From Camarhynchus parvulus (taxonomy: Eukaryota; Chordata; Aves; Passeriformes; Thraupidae): a stretch of DNA of 64,000 bases. Within the stretch, counting starts at the first letter, position 1. Each line of letters starts with the position of its first letter. The position numbers were made by a program, and so were the translations under genes. Positions 1 through 11,798 of this stretch are shown piece by piece. Below the pieces are notes generated by a model. It was given only the letters and a program-made list of their open reading frames with translations. It had not been told where the DNA came from and ran no database searches. The DNA lies in the NCBI RefSeq assembly GCF_901933205.1, contig NC_044573.1, forward strand, positions 49,195,493-49,259,492, read 5' to 3'.

Positions 1-1139
1 TGCCATTATCCCTGTAATGGGGAAGAGAAAGAGAATTGCTGCTGGCACGTGCATTTAAGCTGGGTGGGATTAAACTGAACTGACATTCAATACATGCCAT
101 TCACCTGCGTCTGTCCTGTCCCTCTGCAAGTTGTTTGGAAGTCCAGCTCTAACCTGAGTTTCCAGCTCTTTACAGTACAGGGCAAGCAAGGAAAAAATGC
201 AGAAAAGTCCTCTAGAAAGTGACTCCCTCCTTAGCCTAAACCCACTGACCAAAACTCAAGAGACATCAATGATATGTATCATATTATGAAGCAGAAGAAA
301 GGAGAACTTCTATGGTTTTAGGGTACAGAACTGAGAACAGAAGCCCAGGTTAAAACTGACACTTTTCCAGTTTTCCTCTGTTACCCCAAATCTGAGCTTG
401 CTAAGGCCAATTCCAATGAAGTAAAGTTTGGGTTAGGTCTTTGTACTCTCTGTGCCTTTGTACCTGCAAGGCAGGATTGATAGCAAATCTTTTGGCTGGG
501 CATGTGACATGTGACAATAGCCTAGTGATTGATGTAAGTAAAAAAACCAGATTTTTCAGATCAGCTAGTGGAGATAATTCTTGCATTTTGGCCCATTGGA
601 ACTCATGACATTTGATAACTGATTTCTTTTTAAAAACACTACACTGAAGAATGTCCATGAAAAGGGGACAGGCTCATTTTAATTATTCCATCAGATCAAT
701 TCCTGAGAAGAAAAGGCTGGTAGTGCTTGCAGGAGAATTGCATGTTAATAAAGTTGGAGGTCACTCATTTTTCTAGTTAATTATTACTTGGCAGAAAAAT
801 ATTTATGAAAGCCATGCTATGTATAACTATTTAACTATACTATGTACAGCTGTTTAAAGGAAGGGAAGAAGCGGATATTTCTGAGGACAGTGCCAGCATG
901 CAAATAATTATCTATCCCATCCTATCTAATGATCTTGGCCTTATCATTCTTACCTGGTGTGCATCTGAGGTTTTGTAAGTATTCCAGCTAATACTGTCAT
1001 GTGGGATAGCAGTTTCTATGACACACTTTTTTCTCTACTTTTGGAGAGTATCTGCCTTTGGTGAGGGGATAGATCTTGACTTCCAGAGTCACCTCCAGTT
1101 TCAGACAGTGACTTACCTGCGTCAGAGGTGCCAGCCCTG
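1..1139 (-). other. IL22RA2 3'UTR and 3' flank
   Basis: This stretch lies downstream of the IL22RA2 stop codon. I see no AATAAA on the minus strand between 1 and 1139; an ATTAAA variant at 683-678 is the best polyadenylation signal candidate. No coding similarity or clear mobile element was recognised. IL20RA would be expected further left by synteny but is not visible. Confidence 0.4.
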
Positions 1140-1295
1140 TCACTGCAGCACGGTACATTGCCTGCTGCTGTAGGCACTGCTGTGGTCCAGCGCTGGCATG
1201 TACATTTTAGCCACGATGCAGTAGCTGACTCCAGGCCTCAAATCTTCTATTTTAATAACCTTTTCTTTCCCTTCATACACCAGGACCCTGTGTTG
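1140..1295 (-). CDS. IL22RA2: IL22RA2 coding exon 5 (D2 C-terminal half and stop)
   Basis: 51 codons plus TGA (1142-1140) encode VYEGKEKVIKIEDL, then the conserved YCIVAKMY strand and a final RQCTVLQ tail. The acceptor ATGAAG is weak but keeps phase 0; the nearby CACAG acceptor would shift the frame to an early stop. No transmembrane segment follows, which fits a soluble receptor. Confidence 0.92.
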   Translation of the reverse strand, partial: QHRVLVYEGKEKVIKIEDLRPGVSYCIVAKMYMPALDHSSAYSSRQCTVLQ

Positions 1296-4200
1296 CTTCA
1301 TACAGAGTGGAGAAAGAAGAGCCAGTCAAGCATATTCCCCTAGCAAGTGTATCTGTGAGTAAAGTTTGATGAGGACAGAGGATGCAGAACAGCACATGAA
1401 CTTACACAAACTCAACAGCATTAATAATTTATTTATGCTTTTTTAAAGAAAATTGCCCCCCCCAAATTCTTCTCTTGTACCAATTTTTTAAACTAGGTCA
1501 TAGATTATGAAGTATGAAGTTGATGGAAAATAATACAGGGAGGAATTACAAATCAATTCAATCAAATTCAATTCCTGAAAAATAAGCCTACTTTGTTTTC
1601 AAACACTTGCACAGTTATTGCTGCTCTCACAATCCCAGAAGACTATTTCACCAGCAAAACAAATACAGTGTGCCCACACTTTTCTGGCTATTCAATGGTA
1701 AGGGGTTCATATCTGAATATACTCTTACCTCATCTAGCAAGTTGTTAATTATGAAGACTTGATACAGCAGATCATAATAATTTGTCATTGGTATTTTGCT
1801 GCCTCTCTTCCTTCTATAAGGAGAACGTGGAGCCTGGAGCTTTACTGTTATGGATTTGTTGCTATGAACCACAGTGACCATTGGAGGTCCTATCATAGCT
1901 ATGGAAAAAAACCCAAAGCTATAAACACAATTATAGGTTATGAATAATATTTCCAAGAATGCAATTTGAATCTGTTCAACAAACGCTCATGTTACCAACA
2001 ATGTATTATGCTCTATTTACTCCTCAAGTGACACTTCGTAAATTCTTACTTCTTGGTGTTCATTGGGTTTGGTTATTGTTATTTTGGAGGGGACATTTCC
2101 TGTGTTTGTAAATCTATCTTTGAGCCAAACTTTTTGAAATCCCTTAGAGCTGATGTTGCTATGTGCTGACTGGTCAAGAAAAATTCCAAAATTGCCCTGA
2201 TTTTCTTTTTTCCCTCGTATTTGTCTTTGTGCTTTCTGCACAAAACATCCACTTAAAACATTTCAGCTGTGCCAAGGATGCAGTTCACATCATCACTTTC
2301 AAATATTTTGCAATTGGCTTGGATAAACACAGCTAAGGCTTGAAGGCAGTGCCTGCATACATGTGTGTGCAGCACCAGCAGTGTGGGGACACGGGCAGCT
2401 GCTGCCGCACAAATCTCTCCAGCAGAAGGAGGTGGCACAGGGCAAGATGTTCTGGTTTTGCTGCAAGGTACTTCTTTATGTCAAAGCTTGTGGTTTCATC
2501 TGTGCAGGAGGCTCAAAGTGGTTTGCACTTTGGGGCTGTGGGGTGACCCACGCTGACAATTTGATTTTGCGTTGGCCAGTGAGGGAAAACAGGCTAATTC
2601 ATGGTGAACTTACTGGTAGGTAGACTGCTACTGCTCAGTGTTTGGGCAGTCCTCCATGCCTAACATACTGTGGCACTGTAATGAGTGCTAACCAAAAGCT
2701 TTGCACATGTCCTTTCTATGTCCTTTCCTGCAGTCAGGATAACACAGAAATGTGAGAAGAATAGTGGCCACACACCATGCAGCTCCGTTCCCTCTTCTCC
2801 CCCTGAAGAAATTTGTCTTGAGTCCTGTCTTTCCAGCCGCTCCAAAAATGCCTTAAAATTATGTGTGTACTTCCATGCCCAGAGGAAGAGCTTGAATTAA
2901 AGGGATTTTTTGATCTTCTAATTGCTGGTAAATGGCTATTTAGCCATAATCACTTGCCTTTCAAGAGTGTGGAGAATTACTCTGGCATAACACTTCACCT
3001 GAGAGCTATTGACTCACTTCTTTACATGCAGCTTTGTGGCTGGAAAAGGATTACCCATGTTTGCAAGTTATGAGCAGATATGATACTTTCCATGCCATGG
3101 AAGACCAAATTCCTTCCAGGGGACATGTGTGTTTGCACTTACTTTCTCGCCAAGGAGTGAATCTGCAGCTGAGGCTCCAGCTGGAATAGACACCAGCCAG
3201 GGCTGCTCTCACTCTGCTGTAGTAAGGCTCCTGGATGTCAGAGGTCTCATGTGTTAGGTCACAGACATGGCTTGAAATCCCCCAGCACTCGTCTTTGTTT
3301 TGCCATGTGCTCTGCCCATACCTATGGAGAAAGAGGGGGAAGGATGTAAACTTTAGGGATCACTGCCTGTGTCCATGCAGATTCTCAGCCGTCTGTTTTC
3401 CTCTTGTGACACTGACGAGCATCCTGCCATGGAAGTTAACTGCCTTCAATTTGATAACAGGGAAGGTTGATTTCATGGGTGTTTGGGAGCTACAGGTTTC
3501 TGTCTTTTCTGAAAGAAATCTAAAGCAGAGACAGGGTCACCAGCCCTGTCAGGAGCCACGTCTTAGCTGCCCCATGGGAGAGGTGGGCAGCTTTGGCTCA
3601 GCCAGTGTGTTCACTGATGGGCAGAATGCTGGATTTCACTAAACTGTTCCTCAAGGGCAATAATCATTTCAGGCACTCACCAGCATGCCAGGGATGGGAG
3701 CAGACCCTGGAGACCAGCCCCTAATGTTGCCTCAATCTTTCCATGCAAGGCACCCTGAGACAGTGCTGTGGGCAAGGTAGGCCACTGAAATACCTTTAAT
3801 GTTCTATTACAGAATAACTTGACCTACCTAGACCTGCTTGAGGCAGGTGGCTGGACCCAGGTGGCTGGACCCAGTGGCTTTCAGAGGTCCCCTGCAAACT
3901 ACATTTTTCTTCAAATCCCTGGTGCAATGAGGGTGCAGAGCATAGTGCTGGAGGTGCTTACTCCTTGCCTGCCTCGTGCTGCTTGACTACTCCTTATGGG
4001 ATTGGTAAGTGCAGAAACAACTGAGAGCTGGCAGCCAAGCAGGACATGGCTGTTGCCCAGGAATGAGAACCTCCTGCCACCTGAGAAATCATTTTATCCC
4101 CAGCAGGGCTGAGCCCCAGCCCAGTGGGAGGCACTGGTACTTACACTTTATACTGCACAAAGTAGAGCGCATCTCTGGCCTCTCTGGCCCACCCAGGCTG

Positions 4201-5375
4201 CCAATGCAAAGTGGTGTTGAAATTTAACGAATGGAACTCTACCTTCTGTGGCTTAATCGAATCTTGCAGGTCTTGGTTTCCCAAAACTAAAAGTGCTGCA
4301 GATAAGAAGGAATGATAACATAAGGTGTTTGTCACAGACACACTCCTCCATACTGGAATCAGAGGGTATTGCTACAGACCATCTTGCTTCATGACTAGCA
4401 GACCACAGGGAAATTAAATCTCCTGGATTTCACATTCAAAACTTTCCAAGTCACGAAGTCAAGCAGTTACAAAAGAAACACATTTAGAACTATGAAAGGA
4501 ATACTTTTATGTGGTCTGAGTGTTTGAGGTGGGGTTTTTTGCTGTTTGTTTTGGGTTTGTTTGTTCATTCATTGTCATTTTATTTTTCTTTTTCTTTTTT
4601 TTTCTTTTTTGTTGGTTTATTGGTATATTTTTCCTTAGTGAGTTTGCTGCTGTGAAAGATGCCCCATGATCATCCCAGGAAACAAACCCTTCAGATCTCT
4701 TCACAGAGTCTGCAGTGAGCATCCCCATCAATACTTAAAAATCAAGTGCTAGTGCTCTTTCCCACTTTACTCCACAACTCAGCTTTAACCTGAAGAGATT
4801 ATAGCTCTTTTAACTGTTACCACAGTCATGTTTACCAGCTCCTGCCTAGTAAAAAATTTCCACCTGAAATTCACTTCTTTTCCTGTCTGTACCACTGGAA
4901 AGGCTGTCTGACAGTTTTCATCATCTCTTTTCAAACTGCTATATGATTTATAACAGATTCAGTTAACAACCTCTCTGAATCATTCAAACCCTAATATTTT
5001 TGTGCGTTTTGCAACCCAGATGACAGCAGCTTTTACCCTGGCATAGCACAGAATCAGATAAGACTTGTACTGGCTGAACTAAAACTGGTAATACAGCCAT
5101 GAAAAAATCTAATGGACAACATGTTCATTTTATCTGCATTTCAGAACCTGGAATGATAAAATAACAAACTAATTTGAAAGTGACTAGCTTTTGAAACCCA
5201 CCAAAAGATACAGAGATTTCTTGACTCATCCAAAAAATTCAACAACAATCCTTGTCCTCCCACCCCCCCTTCCCTTCCCATACAGGAAAAGAGCAAAAAG
5301 CCCTTACTTACAAGCTGTCTCATCCTGAAGCAGGTGCATCAGTAAGCAGAGGAAGGAAAGCATGATCCTCCTCAT
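1140..5375 (-). CDS. IL22RA2: IL22RA2, interleukin-22 receptor subunit alpha-2 (soluble IL-22 binding protein), five coding exons
   Basis: This gene encodes a secreted class II cytokine receptor that, in the known family, binds IL-22 and blocks its signalling. Coding exons on the minus strand are 5375-5312, 4262-4145, 3321-3143, 1898-1729 and 1295-1140, totalling 687 nt (228 residues plus TGA), close to the 231-residue human form. All junction phases agree (1, 2, 1, 0) and all introns are GT-AG. The protein has a hydrophobic signal peptide followed by two fibronectin type III-like domains. Recognisable family matches are SIKPQKVEF, FVQYK, DIQEPYY, RFTPW, YYDLLYQVFIINN and YCIVAKMY. It stops six residues after a late cysteine with no membrane segment, which separates it from IL20RA, IL22RA1 and IL10RA. 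Identification as IL22RA2 is by recalled similarity, supported by the IFNGR1 neighbour on the same strand. Confidence 0.95.
1296..1728 (-). other. IL22RA2 intron 4
   Basis: GT-AG intron between coding exons 4 and 5. It contains a short C-run near 1457 and AT-rich sequence; nothing else is recognised. Confidence 0.8.
1729..1898 (-). CDS. IL22RA2: IL22RA2 coding exon 4 (D2 domain, first half)
   Basis: The exon starts at a good acceptor (TTTTTTTCCATAG) and encodes MIGPPMVTVV through NYYDLLYQVFIINNLLDE. The GPP turn is the usual start of the second fibronectin III domain in class II receptors. NKS is a potential N-glycosylation site. Donor GAG|GTAAGA; phase 1 in, phase 0 out. Confidence 0.95.
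1899..3142 (-). other. IL22RA2 intron 3
   Basis: GT-AG intron of about 1.2 kb. Short ORFs here show no recognisable protein family, and no clear repeat was seen. Confidence 0.8.
3143..3321 (-). CDS. IL22RA2: IL22RA2 coding exon 3 (D1 domain, second half)
   Basis: 59 whole codons start YGQSTWQNKDECW and end RFTPWRE. The cysteines in DECW and HVCDL match the family pattern, and SDIQEPYYSRVRAA is a strong IL22RA2 signature. Acceptor CCATAG, donor A|GTAAGT; phase 2 in, phase 1 out. Confidence 0.94.
3322..4144 (-). other. IL22RA2 intron 2 with a short tandem repeat
   Basis: GT-AG intron of about 0.8 kb. It carries a 14-bp direct tandem duplication (CAGGTGGCTGGACC) at 3844-3871 plus a partial third copy. 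No other structure is recognised. Confidence 0.8.
3844..3876. repeat. 14-bp tandem duplication in an IL22RA2 intron
   Basis: Two exact adjacent copies of CAGGTGGCTGGACC, followed by a partial copy (CAGTGGC). Confidence 0.85.
4145..4262 (-). CDS. IL22RA2: IL22RA2 coding exon 2 (D1 domain, first half)
   Basis: This exon encodes 38 whole codons beginning SIKPQKVEFHSLNF and ending ALYFVQYK, the first half of the membrane-distal fibronectin III domain. The acceptor is CTGCAAG and the donor is GT|GTAAGT, phase 1 in and phase 2 out. NTT in this segment is a potential N-glycosylation site. The Trp in LHWQPG is conserved in the family. Confidence 0.93.
4263..5311 (-). other. IL22RA2 intron 1
   Basis: GT-AG intron of about 1.05 kb separating the signal peptide exon from the receptor domain exons. 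It contains a T-rich low-complexity tract at 4535-4617 and no recognised coding sequence. Confidence 0.8.
4535..4617. repeat. T-rich low-complexity tract
   Basis: Runs of T broken by G or C on the plus strand (A-rich on the IL22RA2 sense strand). It may be the tail of an old insertion, but no element body is visible. Confidence 0.7.
5312..5375 (-). CDS. IL22RA2: IL22RA2 coding exon 1 (signal peptide)
   Basis: The ATG at 5375-5373 opens a 21-codon stretch with a hydrophobic core (MLSFLCLLMHLL), a typical secretory signal. It ends in phase 1 at a strong donor (T|GTAAGT). An ATG slightly upstream at the AACTACTCTCC stretch hits a stop within a few codons, so this start is preferred. The split codon joins the next exon to give Tyr-Ser-Ile-Lys-Pro. 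Confidence 0.85.
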
Positions 5376-5729
5376 GCTTAGGAGAGTAGTTCCATGACTG
5401 AAAAACACCTCTCTTCCTCTTGGGCATGTCCTATGAGGAAGTAATTGTTAAGCACTCCAGAGTTCCCCTTATTTTCAGTGGTTTCCAAATTCCCCGGTTT
5501 GGCTTTGGTTTAATTTAGCTGCAAAACATATGAGTAGCTCTAAATTAAACATGAGCAATTGTTCTTTCTTGGCAGCTGTGGTCATGCAGAGTTTGGAACT
5601 AATTATGAACCAAGCCATTATGAAAAAGTCCTTTTTTAAAGACACTAATTCCTAGATGATGTCTGCCAAAATTGCTTTACCCCATAAACTTGTCACAGTT
5701 TTCTTGCTTGCCATGCTAAGATTTTTAGT

Positions 5730-5772
5730 ATTTTTATTTATTTATTTATTTAATGATTTATTTATTTATTTT
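5730..5772. repeat. (ATTT)n microsatellite
   Basis: Two blocks of consecutive ATTT units separated by AATG, about 43 bp in all. Confidence 0.9.
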
Positions 5773-8497
5773 CAGCTCACTAGTTGCTCAGAGCTGAAGA
5801 ACGCAAGAAATTTTGCTCCAAAGATATAGAAGACCTACCCATGGGATGTGCTTTGGGTTAGATGGACTGCCTCTGGGCCAAAAGCAAGAGCTGGAGTTTG
5901 CAGGTGTGCTGGTGGCAGGACATCGTCTAGGGGGCTGTCACTGGAGGAATGAGGGGCTGTGAAATCACTTCTGGCTGTTGAGGAGCACGTTCATCCCATG
6001 CTGGCTGCAGGGGAGATGCTGGGATGCTGGGGATATTGCAGGATTGACAGCCTCCAGACTGGGATTAGGAAGATAAGCCCAGCCCATAGGGCAAAGTGCC
6101 ACTCTGGGTTGGACTTTCAGACTGCTCGGAATCGTGTGCCCCAACTGGTGCAGGTGTGCTGCAACACTGCCTGCACAAATATTGGCATTTGACAGTGTTA
6201 TCCTCTGCATCCTCCCTGCCCAATATGTCCATCCCTACAAGCTTGACCCCAGGGCTGGGGATGCTGGGGCTCTCCGGTGAAAAAAATCTCACTTTGTTCT
6301 TGCAAATGCTTTAATGCCACATGCAGTCTGCCTGGTGGGAGATGAGTTTTGTGCTCCTGGGATGTGTGGAAAGCTCAGACAATTCTGTTGCTGGTGGTGA
6401 ATGCCGTGCTACTGCCTAGGCTTGGTCCTGTCTCTTCCCTCCCCGAAAACTCCCCGTTGCTGACACCCACTGGTACTTCACTGCTCATGCACTAGTGCAG
6501 CTAAGCAAATGTCAGGATGCTTTCTCTTTCTGCAAACTCATGATGATAAGCTGGAGGAGAAAAATGCTGATTTTATAAGACTTAGCTCAGGCCTGTGTAA
6601 CAGCTTTCACAAAAGGAGTAATGGATGTGAAGACGACCTGTCTGGTAACGAGTAATTGTCATGAAATAATCTTTCATTTTGGAAAACATGGAAACAGAAG
6701 ACTTGTCGGGTCAAAAAAAGTGCAAGTTCTGTTTCAAATGAACTTATTTAAAGGCCACCAGTTATATTGAACAAACAGAACAACATCTAGTCAAGAAGCT
6801 GATTTTGGTCAGATAGATGGGCACAGGGTCCCAGTTCAGCTGATCACCTATACCTCATTATACTAGCACCAAACCTGCCCCATATTTAGTAAAATGCTAA
6901 CTGTGTAGCTTTGAATAATGAATTAGTCAAACAAATTAAGGGAATTAAAGAGCTGAGAAAAAATGACAAAAAAACCCCCACCAAAATGCAGGCAGAAGTC
7001 AGAAATTCTATCTCCAGCTGCAGATTTTTAAAAAAAATAATAGTTTATTTACTTTAAATAGTTTCCCACGCCAAATTCAATTAGTATTTCATCATGTTAT
7101 ATGAGCTCAAGTACGGGAATAGGGAACTTTTACAAACCAATCACTAGACTGAAAAGTCATCAGTGTTTAGTCACAGGTCATGTATTTGTTTACTTGAATT
7201 GTACACACCTTCCCATATCCCGAGAAGCAGCCCATTGCCAGGAGCTGAAGTGTGGACCTTTGTCAAAGTTCCTTTTGATGGTGGTTCCTCCTAGGAAAGC
7301 AGAGCTGAGGGCCAGCCTGCCGGCACCAGTGGGTTTTGCTCGGAAAAGGCTGCTGTGCGACGTGGTGAGAGAAATGCCTGTCACATGGGTGCTGGAAAAC
7401 ACCCAGCGTTTCCTGCGCACTGCACTCCGATAGTGCTTTATCTGCAGCTGAGCTGGTGTTCTGCAGTAATCGCTGACTCCTCACACACTTTCTGTTGTCA
7501 TTGAAACAGCTGCTGTTGCAATAGCCGGCTATTAGCACCTGTGCTAGTCATGGGCCTCAGTCACACTGCTTCGGTGCTTTGTGGGATACAGATCAGCACA
7601 GTCACAAGGAGCAGCTGCACACACACACACATGCAGACATGTACATGTGTGTCTGGAGTCTCACAGAATAACTATACAGTGTATATACAGTGTATATAGC
7701 ACATTTCAAAATCTACACTATCAGGAACACAGGATGATGCACGCTGCAGTGCTATTTCAAATATGAGAACTTCTAGAAGCAATGTTAAGGCTACTCTGAG
7801 CAGTACTTTATGAAGAAATGGAAAGCTGAAGTGTATTACTTAGCCCAGAAGAATCCACATAAGTAGTTATGCTGCTAGCTCATCCTAACTTATACACTGC
7901 AAAATCTTTGTGATCCAAACCATTGTGAAACAGCAGGACTGATATTTTTGTGACCCAACATAAAAAAAACATGGGTATGAGAATTTTTTCCATTGCTGGA
8001 ATAGAAACCTATCTGAATGCTGTGTAAACAGCTTGCTTTCTCTTGAGGACAGATTATTGCTACACAGAGGTAAAAGTCAAGTATTTTTGCTGAAAGCTGC
8101 TTGACTCATTTCATTTGAAAGGACCACCTCCTTGTTACTCTTTCTTATTCTTTTGCCATTGGAAGAGTTGTTTCCCATACATAAGAGGGGAAAATGTAAC
8201 CCTGAAACTGGTACCGCAGCACAACCTTTGGTTTTTCAGATGCAAGTCTGATATATGCAGTGGATGGGTTTTGCTTACATGCCTGGATGAGGGTGTGGGA
8301 GGATGAAGAAAGCATAGCCAAAGCATACAGGGAATACTTCTAGTAACTGCCAGAGGCAAGGCAATTCTCTCTCGTGTGTAGCATTTCACACAAAAATAAA
8401 AAATGTTAGTGGTTCGTGTTACTCTAAAGACTATTCGCAATTGGAGCCACAGTTTTCAGTCTTTTCTAAACAGCCAGTGTGGACTCAGAGGAAAACC

Positions 8498-8550
8498 TGT
8501 CTTGGGAGGGGACTCTGGATGTCATCCTGTCCAGCCTGAGCACAGGGATA
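8498..8550 (-). mobile_element. Possible short CR1 LINE remnant
   Basis: The string CTTGGGAGGGGACTCTGG followed by ATGTCATCCTGTCCAGCC resembles the antisense 3' region of CR1 (a GGAAGGGACCTCTGG-like motif followed by GTCATCTAGTCCAACC). It is only about 50 bp long and diverged. Confidence 0.4.
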
Positions 8551-9811
8551 GTGACAATTTTATCCCACAGTTAACCACCTTTAACATGAATTTCCTCCTG
8601 CATATCCTAGTGGGATTCCTCTGCTGCAATTTATGATGGATGCTTTTTGTGTTTTTACTGTGCTTTTACTTCAGATAAAAGTCTGCCATTTCTGCAGATG
8701 CTACAGTTTGCTGTAGTTGGCAATCAGATCTCTCCTGGGTGCCACCCCTCCTGGCTGAAGGGCTCCAGCTCCCTCAGCTTCTTCTGGTGTGTCATGTGCA
8801 GCAGGACAGCCCTTTGCCAGCTCAGTGGGGACTGGAAAGTGAATCACTACACTGCATACAAAAATTAAAATGAAAGCAAAGCAAACCCCCACAGTCAGGC
8901 AGGAGGGACTTTTTGGATCTTTCTTCCCTGCTCTGTAGGGAAGAGACATTGCATCACACGAGCTCTTACAGAGAAGTTTCTGAGGAACAACGCAGACTTT
9001 CACTGCACAGTGTGTGCCTTCCCTGCTTCCTGCACAAAAACCTCATCCTCACTGTTACACAGCATTTTAAAGATTCCAGTTAGAAATACCAATGCTGTAG
9101 CTGCATCTACATAAGGAGACTTTTGACCATAATAAAGATGAAGATCTCCTGAAAGCTCAAACGTAGTGAGTCATCATTTGCACATGGAGTATTTATTTAA
9201 CCATGTGCAACACACTGAACTGACTGGGAAGTTAGTAACCAACACTAACATTCATTAGGAACTGAAATTAATACAAACCCCAAGATAGCTCCAAGTCCTT
9301 CATTTAAATGACAAGTTCCCTTAAAACTGTCTGGTTTTCTCACTTGAAAAGCCATAGAATTATATTTTTTCCTACCGTGAAGGAGTGCTGTAGCTTGTTT
9401 AAGCCCATTAAGACACACATTTTAGGTGTGGATCCCTCACCAAATAATCTGCAGGCAAAATCTAACAACTTGGAGACGTGAAATTAATATTCCAGAATTT
9501 GTTGGTTTTTCTTAGGTAATCTTCATAGCACAGTAAAGGTGCCAAGTGCTCACTCAGCCAACCGAACCCCCAGATAAAACTGGAGAGGTACATCACAAAC
9601 ATTGCTCATGCTTTCTTGGTCCACCTACTAAAGTAAAGAAAGGCTCAATTCTGGTAGTGCCAATGCTCTCTGACACACTGCCACCAGAGGCAGCTACTAT
9701 ATTGGTAGAATATGACCCACACACTGATTTTTTAAATTTTTTTAAATATTTTTTTTGGCAGGGAGTGGTTCGAAGCCTCTGCACCTAATCACCAAGTCCA
9801 GACCACACTGA

Positions 9812-9822
9812 GCTGACTCAGC
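9812..9822. promoter_or_regulatory. Candidate MAF recognition element (T-MARE core)
   Basis: GCTGACTCAGC is an 11-bp palindrome-like core matching the T-MARE bound by small MAF/NRF2/BACH factors. Match is by eye only; there is no evidence of function. Confidence 0.3.
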
Positions 9823-11792
9823 ACATGGCACAAGAAGGGCAAGGTGTTGGCAGGCCTGCACTTGGGAAAAGACACGCAGAACTGGGATGTCTGCCTTCAC
9901 ATTCGTCATCAAAAACTGGGCTGTAGAAGGAGCAAACACTTCTGGTAGCTACTTTGGACAATAAAACCTGGAAAGATGCAAGTTCCAGGGGTTTCCCTGG
10001 CCAAGGGAAAAAAGAAATACAAGGAAGAAAAAAGAGAATCTGCCTTTCACTCATCTCTTCTGCAAGGAGAAATTTGCAAGCATCACACTTTCTATCCTGT
10101 GGCTCAGTTATATGATTGTCTTTTGAATTCTCACTATCATTCTCCATCATCCAAGAAATGCAAACCAAGAAGTCCATTCTTACAAAGATCTTTAGCACCA
10201 CTGTCTCCAAATACCTACTGTATTTGTATATACACTGTTTTATAATACTTTTTTGTTTTCCTTAATAAATACAGTGTTGAAGATCTTGTGTGGATAGTTC
10301 CTAAGCATTCGGGACTCTGTTCTGAGCTTTTCAGGACAGGACCCTTCACACTTAACTGGTTTTCACACTTCTCAGAGGTGTTAGTTTCGAGTCTACTGCA
10401 ACATGGCTGTTTAACCAATAAGATTACTCTGTTATTCTTAAAGATAAAAAAGCTTTGTTCCATATTCATCTTAAATGAAGTTTGGTGTATCTCTCTGTTT
10501 GCTAGTTTTGCTGCAGACCCTGAAGCAATAGACAAATTAATTCTTTGTAATTTGCCATCCAAATTCACAGTAGTTTATTGCAATTTCTTATCAGATTTGG
10601 GGGGGTGAGTATTAGTAAGTATGAATTAGTATTGTATTAAAAGCTGATACAATGCCAGACTGATACTTGAGATGAAGCCACATGGAAGAAGGGACTGAGA
10701 AATGGCATAGATGCTCTCTACCTCCTTGCAACCACTGCCCTCTAGCCATTCAGACAAGCTTTTGCAACTCTTCCTTCCTTGTTATAATTTATCTCACACT
10801 TGTTCACATTTGCAGCAGGTTAGCACAGGCCTCAACTCTACCAAACCTGGTAGCAGAAAGCACACAACAGTACATACACTTCCTGTTTTCTGGAATGGAA
10901 CTGCACATGGCCTCCACCCTTCCTGCTATTAACTGAGCTGCTATAAACTTAGATGTGCCACAAAATATAACACTACACTGTCATGCCCAGAAAGAAAATG
11001 AAGTGTATTTATTTTTGTTCTTTTCACTCTGTATTTTCAGTCTGAAAGGATTGTATGTACTCTTTTTGAAAGAGCATCTCTCAAGGGATGTCCAGTCTTT
11101 GAGTTTGTTTTTCAAGCGATGTTGGCACAGAAAAAAAAGCTGTATCAGAGTCAATACTCTTACTGCTGTACTGTGAACATTGCAAGGATGGGACAACTGC
11201 AGGATTAATTTTGCAGGACACATAGCAAGCTGGCAGGCAGAAGAACCTCTTGGTTTGCCTGCTCATTGTTTGCTCTGCTTGTAATGCTTTTCCTCTTTCA
11301 AGCTGTGGCTAGACAGCAGAAATTAAAACATCACACAGATAAGACTTCTGTGATCTTTAAACCTCTAATGAACAGTAATAAGTTCCACTTATTACTGTTT
11401 CCTCTCTGTAGCATTAATCCATTCAAATGGTTTGACCATTTCATACCTGTCCATAATTTTAAAATAGAACAGAAGGAAGCAGCCCCAGGCTGAAGCAATA
11501 GGGCCGGACTTAAGTTACTGCAGGCTGCTTCAACAGCATCAAAGGGCAAAAGAGAAACTGCAATGCTGAGGATGATGATGGTCAGTAGGATCCAGGAACT
11601 GCTGCACACATCCACACACACAGATGGGCCACACACATCTCCCCCAGACAGTGTTTTGATTCTCAATAAAGCTCAAGCATACACCATGTAAGTAACATGA
11701 ACTGAGAGAGCTTCAAAAGCACATTTAGGCTTCAGAACAAAAGCTAACAGTCATAAAGAGGCAAGGACACACATTTCCCTTCTTAGGTTTTT

Positions 11793-11798
11793 TTTATT
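11793..11798 (-). terminator. Candidate distal polyadenylation signal of IFNGR1
   Basis: AATAAA on the minus strand within ATATGTAAATAAAAAAAACC. It lies about 4.5 kb past the stop codon, so it is a candidate only. Confidence 0.3.

Larger units (their letters stand above)
5376..11790. other. Intergenic region between IL22RA2 and IFNGR1
   Basis: About 6.4 kb without a recognisable coding exon. It should hold the IL22RA2 promoter (immediately above 5375) and possibly the IFNGR1 polyadenylation site at its right edge. The many short ORFs show no family signature. Minor contents are an ATTT microsatellite at 5730-5772, a short CA run near 7618, a possible CR1 remnant at 8498-8550 and a palindromic MAF-type site at 9812-9822. 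Confidence 0.6.

Noticed and set aside
1..1139. IL20RA exon at the left edge
   Set aside because: No receptor domain or membrane segment was seen; only IL22RA2 flank.
1281..1290. Alternative acceptor CACAG for IL22RA2 exon 5
   Set aside because: It shifts the frame and gives an early stop; the ATGAAG acceptor keeps the frame.
1140..5375. Alternative identity of IL22RA2 as IL22RA1 or IL20RA
   Set aside because: There is no transmembrane or cytoplasmic exon, and residue matches fit IL22RA2 best.
7618..7630. CA microsatellite
   Set aside because: Only about 13 bp; too short to be notable.
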